A stretch of 10,320 nt of DNA from JBOGXF01 sp050694275 (GTDB lineage Bacteria; Actinomycetota; CADDZG01; WHSQ01). This document shows, one piece after another, positions 1 to 6,318 of the stretch. Both the position numbers and the translations under genes were made by a program. The notes below the pieces were generated by a model that saw only the letters and a list, made by a program, of their open reading frames with translations, searched no databases and was not told the DNA's origin. The stretch covers positions 1 to 10,320 of the forward strand of contig JBOGXF010000040.1 in the NCBI GenBank assembly GCA_050694275.1. The letters run 5' to 3'. Positions within the stretch are counted from its first letter, which is position 1. Each line of letters begins with the position of its first letter.

Positions 1-17
1 CGCGTTGGGCGATTGGG

Positions 18-54
18 TAGGCTCGGTCGAGTCCTAGACCGACCAGTCAAGGAG
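18..54 (+). promoter_or_regulatory. Promoter/operator-like region and ribosome binding site of the ccr gene
   Basis: A TAGGCT hexamer (18-23) fits the actinobacterial TANNNT -10 pattern and would place the transcript start near base 30. A perfect inverted repeat, TCGGTC (23-28) and GACCGA (37-42) with an 8-base spacer, lies over that predicted start, where a repressor would bind. AAGGAG at 49-54 is a strong Shine-Dalgarno sequence 8 bases before the GTG start, and it fixes that start. The -35 region would be at or beyond the window edge, so the promoter is only half visible. The ribosome site is solid; promoter and operator are inference. Confidence 0.45.
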
Positions 55-62
55 TTGACATC

Positions 63-1409
63 GTGGCCGGAGCGATCGAGGCGATCAGGGACGCGATCCT
101 CGGCGGTGGGCCGGGCGACGAGCTTGCTTCCCTTGAACTACCCGAGGCAATGACCGCGGGGTTCGTCCGCAAGGACGAGCAGGACATGTTCGAGGGCCTG
201 GAGCACGACGACAAGGACCCGCGCAAGTCGCTGCACGTCGACGAGGTGCCCGTACCGCCGCTCGGCCCCAACGAGTGCCTCGTCGCGGTGATGGCATCGG
301 CGATCAACTACAACACGGTGTGGACGTCGATCTTCGAGCCGCTCCCCACGTTCAAGTTCCTCGAACGTTTCGGAAAAGAGAGCGAGCTGGGGGCGCGGCA
401 CGACATCGACCACCACATCGTTGGATCCGACGCCGCCGCGGTCGTGCTTCGATGCGGGCCGGGGGTCACTCGCTGGAAGCCCGGTGACGAGGTCACGGTG
501 CACTGCAACTACGTCGACCTCGAAGCGCCGCAGGGACACGACGACTCGATGATCGACCCGTCACAAAGGATCTGGGGTTTCGAGACGAACTTCGGCGGTT
601 TCGCCGAGATCGCGATGGTCAAGGCGAATCAGCTCATGCCGAAGCCGCGGCACCTGACGTGGGAGGAGGCGGCGTGCCTCGGGCTCGTGTCGTCGACCTC
701 CTACCGGATGCTGGTCTCTCCGAACGGCGCCGACATGAAGCAGGGCGACGTCGTCCTCGTCTGGGGCGCGACCGGGGGTCTGGGCGGCTTCGCCTGTCAG
801 TACGTCCTCAACGGCGGGGGCATCCCGGTCGGCGTCGTGTCCTCGCCGGACAAGGTCGAGCTGTTGCACTCCGTCGGGGTCGAGCACGTCATCGACCGCA
901 GGGCCGAGGGCTACGAGTTCTGGGACGGCGACCGGCCCAACCCCAAAGAGCAGGTTCGCCTTGGCAAGGAGATCCGCGCGCTCGTCGGTGAGGACCCCGA
1001 CATCGTCTTCGAGCACCCGGGCCGGGCGACCTTCGGCGCGAGCGTGTTCGTCGCCAAGAAGGGCGGCAAGATCGTCACGTGCGCGTCGACCTCGGGCTAC
1101 GAGCACGTCTACGACAACCGCTACCTCTGGATGAGCCTCAAGTCGATCATCGGCTCACACTTCGCCAACTACAAGGAGGCGTGGGAGGCGAACCGGCTCG
1201 CCGACCTCGGCATGATCCATCCGATCCTGTCCAAGACTTATCCGCTCGCCGAAGCCGGCGAGGCCGCGTACCAGGTCCACCACAACCTGCACAAAGGCAA
1301 GATCGGAATCCGCGTCCTCGCGCCGGAGGACGGGCTCGGCGTGCGCGACGAAGACAGGCGCGCGCAGCACCTCGACCGAATCGAGCTGTTCCGCCGCTTC
1401 AGCGACTGA
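63..1409 (+). CDS. ccr: Crotonyl-CoA carboxylase/reductase
   Basis: This enzyme reduces crotonyl-CoA with NADPH while fixing CO2, giving ethylmalonyl-CoA, either for acetyl-CoA assimilation (ethylmalonyl-CoA pathway) or as a polyketide extender unit. It belongs to the medium-chain dehydrogenase/reductase superfamily, and 448 residues is the usual CCR length. The cofactor loop is GATGGLGG (235-242). The residues that hold CO2 in the characterised Kitasatospora enzyme (Asn81, Phe170, Glu171, His365) have clear counterparts: Asn82 in AINYN, Phe173 and Glu174 in WGFETNFGG, and His366 in GSHFANY. This supports a true carboxylating reductase rather than a plain enoyl reductase. The GTG start has AAGGAG 8 bases upstream. 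The acetyl-CoA acetyltransferase on the opposite strand makes the precursor acetoacetyl-CoA. The gene converges on the membrane-protein gene with a 12-base gap and no terminator visible in it. Confidence 0.95.
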   Translation: MAGAIEAIRDAILGGGPGDELASLELPEAMTAGFVRKDEQDMFEGLEHDDKDPRKSLHVDEVPVPPLGPNECLVAVMASAINYNTVWTSIFEPLPTFKFLERFGKESELGARHDIDHHIVGSDAAAVVLRCGPGVTRWKPGDEVTVHCNYVDLEAPQGHDDSMIDPSQRIWGFETNFGGFAEIAMVKANQLMPKPRHLTWEEAACLGLVSSTSYRMLVSPNGADMKQGDVVLVWGATGGLGGFACQYVLNGGGIPVGVVSSPDKVELLHSVGVEHVIDRRAEGYEFWDGDRPNPKEQVRLGKEIRALVGEDPDIVFEHPGRATFGASVFVAKKGGKIVTCASTSGYEHVYDNRYLWMSLKSIIGSHFANYKEAWEANRLADLGMIHPILSKTYPLAEAGEAAYQVHHNLHKGKIGIRVLAPEDGLGVRDEDRRAQHLDRIELFRRFSD

Positions 1410-1421
1410 GCGGCGCGTTCT

Positions 1422-2102
1422 CTAAGGCGCGGGGGCCGTTGCCGCGGCTGCGGGCTGGGAGACCTTCTGCCACAGCATGTAGCCCATGACGCCGATCCAC
1501 AGCGTGAACAAGATGGACGATATGGGGAACAGCACGTTGAGCGTGGCGCTCGAGAACCCGTCGAAGAAGATGATCGTCGCGGTCAGCAAGCCGATCGCTC
1601 CCGCTACGATCGCGGTCCACCCGAGCCACGCGGGATAGTCGTCTCCGCTGAGTACTGAGACCCCGTACAGGATCGGGGTCAAACCGAAGAACGAGCCGAT
1701 GCCGGCGAGGAGCAATCCGGAACCGACATAGGCGACGGCCAGAGCAGTGGCCTCGTCCGCCTCGGTGACCGCGGCTTCGAGGGCCCAGCCGTCGATCGCT
1801 ACCGTGGCGAACAGAACGGCGGTCGAGCCGATGCCGAAGATCAACGCGACGCGCCCCCACGACGCCGCGGGCTCGCGGGCGAACGACCGGCCGATCGCGA
1901 TGAATGCCAACAGCGCGAAGGCGAGCGACCATGCGAGCATGTAGTGGTCGAACAACCAGAAGCCTTCTTCGGCCGCGAGGCTCACTTCTTCGGCCGCGCT
2001 GACCTCGTCGCCTCTGGGATGCAGGATGTTGAAGATGACCGCGATGACGGCTCCAACCATCGCCGCAGCCGCACCCACGCGCAGGACGGCTCTGTCGAGC
2101 AT
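1422..2102 (-). CDS. Six-helix integral membrane protein of unknown function
   Basis: A 226-residue protein that I cannot assign to a named family with confidence. Six hydrophobic stretches are visible, at about residues 8-27, 53-72, 84-103, 117-140, 160-180 and 188-211, and the tail is Ala/Pro-rich. A conserved-looking NILHPRGDE segment follows the first helix, and an acidic loop with several Glu residues lies between helices one and two. This layout recalls the small DUF4386/DUF998-like membrane proteins, but that is impression only. The frame stays open upstream to about base 2381, but that part runs antisense through the thiolase gene. The ATG at 2102 is preferred because GGGGGAGGAGG lies just upstream of it (2107-2117). 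It is the next gene after the thiolase on the same strand, 82 bases downstream, so it may be co-transcribed. A TATAGG box in the gap (2137-2142) could alternatively be its own -10 element. Confidence 0.75.
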   Translation of the reverse strand: MLDRAVLRVGAAAAMVGAVIAVIFNILHPRGDEVSAAEEVSLAAEEGFWLFDHYMLAWSLAFALLAFIAIGRSFAREPAASWGRVALIFGIGSTAVLFATVAIDGWALEAAVTEADEATALAVAYVGSGLLLAGIGSFFGLTPILYGVSVLSGDDYPAWLGWTAIVAGAIGLLTATIIFFDGFSSATLNVLFPISSILFTLWIGVMGYMLWQKVSQPAAAATAPAP

Positions 2103-2184
2103 GATGCCTCCTCCCCCGCCGGCCCCTCCGGCGTCCCCTATAGATTGCTCTGCCTGGGTCCCGGAGTCCAGGACTGGGGGAGGG

Positions 2185-3381
2185 CTACCCGAGGACCCTG
2201 TAGACGAGGGCGTCGCCCTGCCCCCCGCCGCCGCAGAGGGCCGCCACGCCGAGCCCGCCGCCGCGACGCTTGAGCTCGTGCAGGAGCGTGACCGTGAGGC
2301 GCGCGCCGGTGCAGCCGATCGGATGACCCAGCGCAACCGCTCCGCCGTTGACGTTGACCTTCTCCTCGGCCTCCGCGCCACCGTCGAAGAGCATGCGGGT
2401 CGAGTGCAGCGCGACCGCGGCGAACGCCTCGTTGATCTCGATGAGGTCGATGTCGTTCGGCGACCGGCCGGCCTTCTTGAGCGCGGCCTGGACGGCCATC
2501 GCGGGAACCGTGTGGAGGTACGGCGGAGCGTCGGCCGACATCCCGTGAGCGAGGATCTCGGCCACCGGAGTCGCGCCGAGCTCCTGCGCGCGCTCCTCGC
2601 TCATGACGACGACCGCGGCACCGCCGTTCGAGATCTGCGACGCGTTCCCGGCGGTGATCGTCCCGTCCTTCTGAAACACGGGCTTTAGTTTCCCGAGCGA
2701 CTCCGCCGTGGTACCGGCGCGAATGCCCTCGTCGGTTTCGAAGATCACCGGGTCGCCCTTTTTCTGCGGGATCTCGATGGGAACGATCTCCTCTTTGAAG
2801 CGGCCCTCGGTGGTCGCCGCGTGCGCCCGTTCGTGCGAGCGCGCCGCCCACCGATCCTGCTCCTCGCGGGGGATCGAGAACTCCTTGTTGACGTCGTCGG
2901 ACTGGTCGCCCATGTGCTTGTGGTTGAACGCGTCCCACAGGCCGTCGTAGATCATCGAGTCGACGAGCGTGCCGTCACCCATGCGGTACCCGGTGCGGGC
3001 CTTGGGCAGGAGATATGGGGCCTGGTCCATCGATTCCATGCCGCCGGCGACGACGACAGAGACCTCGCCGGCCCGGATGAGCTGATCGGCGAGCGCGATC
3101 GCGTTCAAGCCCGACAGGCACACCTTGTTGATGGTGATCGCGGGAACGTTCTTCGGCACCCCCGCCTGCATGGCCGCCTGGCGGGCGGTGATCTGTCCGG
3201 CCCCCGCCTGGAGGACCTGGCCCATGATCACGTAATCGACCTGATCGCCGGATATGCCGGCGCGGTCGAGGGCTCCGGTGATGGCATGGCCGCCCAGGTC
3301 GACCGCGGGCAGGTGCGAGATCTGCCCCTGGAACTTGCCGACGGCGGTGCGGGCGGCGGAGACGATGACGGAACGGGTCAT
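2185..3381 (-). CDS. Acetyl-CoA acetyltransferase (biosynthetic-type thiolase)
   Basis: It condenses two acetyl-CoA to acetoacetyl-CoA, or runs the reverse thiolysis, in the cytoplasm. The 398-residue length is normal for the family. All active-site parts are present: nucleophile Cys88 in NKVCLSG, the NEAF loop (317-320), His353 in GHPIGCTGAR, and the second cysteine Cys383 in CGGGGQGDA. The His156-Met157-Gly158 segment matches the covering-loop signature of short-chain acetoacetyl-CoA thiolases. The ATG start has AAAGGAG (3388-3394) 7 bases before it. The gene is divergent from the crotonase gene and faces the ccr gene across the membrane-protein gene, consistent with feeding C4 units towards crotonyl-CoA and ethylmalonyl-CoA. 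No 3-hydroxybutyryl-CoA dehydrogenase is in the window, so the route is incomplete here. A role in fatty-acid or butyrate breakdown is the alternative. Confidence 0.95.
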   Translation of the reverse strand: MTRSVIVSAARTAVGKFQGQISHLPAVDLGGHAITGALDRAGISGDQVDYVIMGQVLQAGAGQITARQAAMQAGVPKNVPAITINKVCLSGLNAIALADQLIRAGEVSVVVAGGMESMDQAPYLLPKARTGYRMGDGTLVDSMIYDGLWDAFNHKHMGDQSDDVNKEFSIPREEQDRWAARSHERAHAATTEGRFKEEIVPIEIPQKKGDPVIFETDEGIRAGTTAESLGKLKPVFQKDGTITAGNASQISNGGAAVVVMSEERAQELGATPVAEILAHGMSADAPPYLHTVPAMAVQAALKKAGRSPNDIDLIEINEAFAAVALHSTRMLFDGGAEAEEKVNVNGGAVALGHPIGCTGARLTVTLLHELKRRGGGLGVAALCGGGGQGDALVYRVLG

Positions 3382-3428
3382 GGGGCGCTCCTTTCGGCAG
3401 AGACTGTGATCATTCTAGGCTTCGGGTC
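3382..3428. promoter_or_regulatory. Compact divergent promoter with overlapping -10 boxes
   Basis: The 47 bases between thiolase and crotonase must drive both genes. On the minus strand, TAGAAT (3417 to 3412) is a five-of-six match to the -10 consensus and would give a leader of about 25 bases holding the AAAGGAG site. On the plus strand, TAGGCT (3416-3421) fits TANNNT and ends 7 bases before the GTG start. That is the spacing of leaderless actinobacterial genes and agrees with the absence of any Shine-Dalgarno sequence there. The two boxes share the TA at 3416-3417. The -35 elements are weak on both strands. Confidence 0.5.
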
Positions 3429-4208
3429 GTGAGCACCGTGAGAGTCGACCGGCGGGGCCCGGTGACGGTCGTGACCATCGACCGGCCCGAGGTGAAGAAC
3501 GCCGTCGACGGGCCGACCGCAACCACCCTCGCCGACGCGTTCCGCTCGTTCGACGCGGACGAGGGGGCCGCGGTCGCGGTCCTGACCGGCGCCGGGGGTA
3601 CGTTTTGCTCGGGCGCCGATCTCAAGGCGATCGCCGAGGAGCCCGAGCGCGCCAACCGAACCACTCCCGACGGTGACGGGCCGATGGGGCCCACCCGCAT
3701 GACGCCGGCCAAGCCGGTGATCGCGGCGATCGAGGGCTTTGCCGTCGCCGGCGGGCTCGAGCTCGCGCTGTGGTGCGACCTTCGCGTCGCGGCCGAGGAC
3801 GCGACACTCGGGGTCTTCAACCGGCGGTGGGGCGTTCCGCTGATCGACGGCGGAACGGTGCGCCTCCCGCGCTTGATCGGTCAAAGCCGGGCGCTCGACC
3901 TCATCCTCACCGGGAGGCCGATCTGGGCCACCGAGGCCCACGACATCGGGCTCGTCAACCGGCTCGCGCCCCCCGGCGGCGCGCTCGACGCCGCGGTCGC
4001 GCTCGCCGAAGAGATCGCCCGTTTCCCACAGACCTGCGTGCGATCGGACCGGGCGTCCGTCCTGGCGCAGTGGGACAAGAGCCTCGAGGACGCCATGCAA
4101 ACCGAGTTCCGCCTCGGCCTGGAGACGGCGACGTCTGGCGAGACCCGGGCCGGAGCGGCGCGCTTCGCATCCGGAGAGGGCCGGCACGGAAAAGCCGCCG
4201 AAACATAG
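3429..4208 (+). CDS. Crotonase/enoyl-CoA hydratase family protein
   Basis: A crotonase-fold acyl-CoA enzyme of 259 residues, the usual family length. The oxyanion-hole segments are clear: FCSGADLKAI (59-68) and the VAGGLELALWCDLR region (106-119). Glu111 in GLELA corresponds to catalytic Glu144 of rat mitochondrial enoyl-CoA hydratase. The second acid, Glu164 in that enzyme, falls at about Asn131 in FNRRWGVPLIDGGT, so it is missing; Asp140 nearby is acidic but shifted. Hydration of crotonyl-CoA is therefore possible but not assured, and isomerase, hydrolase or another crotonase chemistry cannot be excluded. The GTG at 3429 is chosen because a TAGGCT box stands 7 bases before it. A second in-frame GTG at 3438 is possible. 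It is divergent from the thiolase, and its stop codon lies within the terminator stem. Confidence 0.87.
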   Translation: MSTVRVDRRGPVTVVTIDRPEVKNAVDGPTATTLADAFRSFDADEGAAVAVLTGAGGTFCSGADLKAIAEEPERANRTTPDGDGPMGPTRMTPAKPVIAAIEGFAVAGGLELALWCDLRVAAEDATLGVFNRRWGVPLIDGGTVRLPRLIGQSRALDLILTGRPIWATEAHDIGLVNRLAPPGGALDAAVALAEEIARFPQTCVRSDRASVLAQWDKSLEDAMQTEFRLGLETATSGETRAGAARFASGEGRHGKAAET

Positions 4209-4235
4209 GGGCGGGGTCGTCGCCCCGCCCCTATG
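4204..4235 (+). terminator. Strong hairpin terminator embracing the crotonase stop codon
   Basis: A perfect 13-bp stem (CATAGGGGCGGGG at 4204-4216, with its complement at 4223-4235) and a 6-base loop TCGTCG. The TAG stop of the crotonase gene (4206-4208) is inside the left arm. ACTTT follows, a short T-run typical of GC-rich actinobacterial terminators. The small gene on the minus strand ends 18 bases to the right, so the same hairpin may stop both convergent transcripts, though the minus side has only GTTTC after the stem. Confidence 0.85.
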
Positions 4236-4252
4236 ACTTTCAGTCCGTTCGG

Positions 4253-4510
4253 TTAGCTTCCCGACGGGTTACAGAACGAGTACCCCTGATGGCTGCCGGG
4301 GTTGTGGGTCATGAGGTCGCCGTCGTGATCGGCTTCGCCCAGGTCTCCATCCTGTGCGACCGGCACGATGTGGTGCTGCGCGTAGTCGGAGTTGCCGGGC
4401 CCTCCGCTCTCGTTGCACGGCCCCAGGTTGTGATCCGCCACCGCCACCGATGCCACCGCCAGCACCACCATCAGCGCCAGCAAAGACGCGAGCAAGAGAA
4501 CGCGTCTCAT
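4253..4510 (-). CDS. Small secreted His/Asp-rich protein with two cysteines, function unknown
   Basis: An 85-residue precursor. Residues 1-25 form a classical Sec signal peptide: MRR, then a long hydrophobic core, ending in AVA before Asp26, a good signal peptidase I site. The mature part of about 60 residues has Cys32 and Cys80, which could form one disulfide, and six histidines (27, 46, 47, 62, 69, 74). It also has a duplicated Asp-Gly-Asp-Leu motif (54-57 and 63-66). The HHIVP, HNPGSHQGYSFC and DHDGD stretches look conserved and could bind metal, but I recognise no named family. The frame is open to 4549. The ATG at 4510 is preferred because GGGAGG precedes it by 9 bases and it places the Arg-Arg and hydrophobic core at the N-terminus. 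It converges on the crotonase terminator and diverges from the transporter operon. Confidence 0.72.
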   Translation of the reverse strand: MRRVLLLASLLALMVVLAVASVAVADHNLGPCNESGGPGNSDYAQHHIVPVAQDGDLGEADHDGDLMTHNPGSHQGYSFCNPSGS

Positions 4511-4632
4511 CCGCCACCACCTCCCTTGTGCCCGATGCTTGCCCGCCACAGCCTCGCACAGCTCTGTTTTTAGTCACCTCGCCGCCCGTACCCCTTGAGA
4601 GTTCGCTCCCCTTGGCCCACGATGTGAAACCC
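4511..4632. promoter_or_regulatory. Divergent intergenic region between the secreted peptide and the signalling operon
   Basis: This 122-base gap must hold the start signals of both flanking units. On the plus strand, TTGAGA (4595-4600), 17 bases, then CACGAT (4618-4623) is a plausible promoter with a good -35 and a weak -10. It would start transcription only a few bases before the ATG at 4633, so a very short or absent leader is possible; no Shine-Dalgarno sequence is visible there. On the minus strand a TAAAAA box near 4568-4573 is the best -10 guess, and the ribosome site of the small gene reads GGGAGG. All promoter calls here are weak. Confidence 0.3.
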
Positions 4633-6318
4633 ATGGGGGGACGAGGAGCAACCACCTCGCTCAGGGCCGCTCTGTCTTATCGCGACTTCCGCTACCTCCT
4701 CGGCGGCCTCGCCGTATCGGAGGCCGGCGACTGGCTCTACGGCATCGCTCTGATCGTGTTCGTCTTCGACACGACCGAATCGGCCGCCTGGGTCGCCGCC
4801 GCCACGATCTTCCGCACGATTCCCTACATCCTCCTGGGGACTTTCGGCGGCGTGCTCGCGGACCGCTACGAACGGCGGGCGGTGATGATCGCGTGCGATC
4901 TGGTCCGGGGGGCGCTGATGCTCACACTTGCCGTGGTCGCCGCCACCACCGAATCCGCCGCCGCCGCGATCGGCATCGCCTTCCTCACCGCCGCGGCCGC
5001 GACCCCTTACGGCCCCGCCATGGCGGCGATGACCCCGTCGGTCGTCGGCGAGAAAGACCTCGCCGCGGCCAACGCGGCGACGAGCGCGTTCGAGCACGTC
5101 GCCCTGATCGTCGGTCCGGCGGCCGGAGGCCTTTTGCTCGTGCTCGGCTCGCCGTCACTCGCGTTCACGATCAACGCCGCCACGTTTCTCCTCTCCGCCC
5201 TGGCGGTAGCCGCGGTCCGAACGCGTGCTCCAGTCAGGGGCACCGAGGAAGAGGAGTCGTTCGCACGGCGCGCCGCCGAGGGGTTCCGCGCGATCACGAA
5301 CTCGGCGGAGATCGCGGTCCTCGTGGGCTTCGTCGTCGCGGCGAGCTTCGCCTATGGCACGGAGCTGGTGCTGCTCGTGCTCGTGGCGACCGATCTGCTC
5401 GACATCGGCTCCGAGGGGGTCGGCTATCTGAACGCCGCGATCGGCGTAGGCGGGGTGCTGGCCGCCGGGCTCACGAGCCGTCTCGCGTCCAGCCGGAGCC
5501 CGGGCAAAGTCCTCACTCTCGGCATCCTGGCCTCCGGAATACCGCTCGCGGCTCTCTCGCTGACCGGCGTTCCTGCGATCGCGTATGTTCTGATGGCGGT
5601 TGTCGGGGTCGGCAGCATCGCGTTCGATGTGACGACGATGACTTTGCTCCAACGCTCGGTGGCGCGTGGCGTGATCGCCAGAGTCTTCGGCATCCTCGAC
5701 TCGCTGGCGGTGGCCGGAATCCTCCTCGGTTCCTTGGCTGCGCCGCTGTTGGTCACCGTCGTCGGCCTCAAGGGGACGCTCGTTGCGGTGGGTCTCGGGG
5801 TTCCCGCTCTGGTGCTGATCGCGTCCCCGACCGTACGCCGCCTCGATCGACGCTCTGCCGAGCGGATGGACGCGCTCGCGGGCGACGTCGAGTTGCTGGG
5901 GCGCGCCGGCGTGTTCGCGGGAGCGCCCCGCCAGTCCCTCGAAGCGATCGCATCGTCCATGAGCCGCGAGCAGGTCAGAACCGGACAGGTCGTCGTGCGC
6001 GAGGGCGACCCCTCAGATGCTTTCTACGTCATCGAATCCGGCCGCCTGGAAGTATTGACCGGCGACTCGATCGTCAACGTGATGACCGATGACGACCACT
6101 TCGGCGAGATCGGGCTCGTCGAGAACATTCCCCGCACCGCCACGGTTCGCGCCGCCACGGACGCCACACTCCTCAAGATCGACGGTCGCCTGTTCCTCGA
6201 TGTCGTCAACCAGGAGCCGGCGATCTCTGGCACCCTCCTCGACGGGATCGTCGGCCGCCTCGCGCGCACCCATCCGCACTACTCACTGCCCACCTCCCCC
6301 ACGAAGGAGGCCACATGA
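4633..6318 (+). CDS. MFS transporter with C-terminal cyclic-nucleotide-binding domain
   Basis: A 561-residue inner-membrane protein. Residues about 15-400 are a major facilitator superfamily domain of the MFS_3/EntS-like drug- or siderophore-exporter type, with the loop 2-3 signature GGVLADRYERR (72-82) and about 10-12 hydrophobic helices. Residues about 418-540 are a Crp/PKA-type cyclic-nucleotide-binding domain. The phosphate-binding cassette is intact: Phe490-Gly491-Glu492, then Pro500-Arg501-Thr502-Ala503, including the Glu and Arg that hold ribose and phosphate in cAMP-binding relatives. cAMP or a similar nucleotide therefore probably gates or regulates transport; the substrate is unknown. 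The frame is open from 4354, but that extension is antisense to the secreted-peptide gene and not hydrophobic, so the ATG at 4633 is preferred, with GTG at 4624 possible. It is first in an operon whose last visible gene carries a nucleotidyl cyclase domain. Its stop overlaps the next start as ATGA. Confidence 0.88.
   Translation: MGGRGATTSLRAALSYRDFRYLLGGLAVSEAGDWLYGIALIVFVFDTTESAAWVAAATIFRTIPYILLGTFGGVLADRYERRAVMIACDLVRGALMLTLAVVAATTESAAAAIGIAFLTAAAATPYGPAMAAMTPSVVGEKDLAAANAATSAFEHVALIVGPAAGGLLLVLGSPSLAFTINAATFLLSALAVAAVRTRAPVRGTEEEESFARRAAEGFRAITNSAEIAVLVGFVVAASFAYGTELVLLVLVATDLLDIGSEGVGYLNAAIGVGGVLAAGLTSRLASSRSPGKVLTLGILASGIPLAALSLTGVPAIAYVLMAVVGVGSIAFDVTTMTLLQRSVARGVIARVFGILDSLAVAGILLGSLAAPLLVTVVGLKGTLVAVGLGVPALVLIASPTVRRLDRRSAERMDALAGDVELLGRAGVFAGAPRQSLEAIASSMSREQVRTGQVVVREGDPSDAFYVIESGRLEVLTGDSIVNVMTDDDHFGEIGLVENIPRTATVRAATDATLLKIDGRLFLDVVNQEPAISGTLLDGIVGRLARTHPHYSLPTSPTKEAT
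6304..6318 (+). promoter_or_regulatory. Ribosome binding site and ATGA overlap coupling transporter and GAF gene
   Basis: AAGGAGG (6304-6310) lies in the last codons of the transporter gene, 4 bases before the ATG at 6315. The ATG overlaps the transporter's TGA stop (6316-6318) as ATGA. This fixes the start of the GAF gene and indicates translational coupling. Confidence 0.8.

Noticed and set aside
2151..2170. CCTGG/CCAGG inverted repeat after the thiolase stop
   Set aside because: Only 5 bp of stem with a 10-base loop and no T-run, so not convincing as a terminator.
2103..2381. N-terminal extension of the six-helix membrane protein
   Set aside because: It overlaps the end of the thiolase gene on the same strand in another frame; a strong ribosome site directly precedes the ATG at 2102.
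3378..4187. 269-codon minus-strand frame opposite the crotonase
   Set aside because: The plus-strand crotonase motifs are clear; the antisense product looks like a compositional artefact.
4354..4632. N-terminal extension of the MFS transporter
   Set aside because: Antisense to the secreted-peptide gene and rich in Pro, Arg and Cys, unlike a transporter N-terminus.
4893..6092. 399-codon open frame on the plus strand in another frame
   Set aside because: Arg/Gly-rich shadow of the MFS transporter gene, with no domain or ribosome site.
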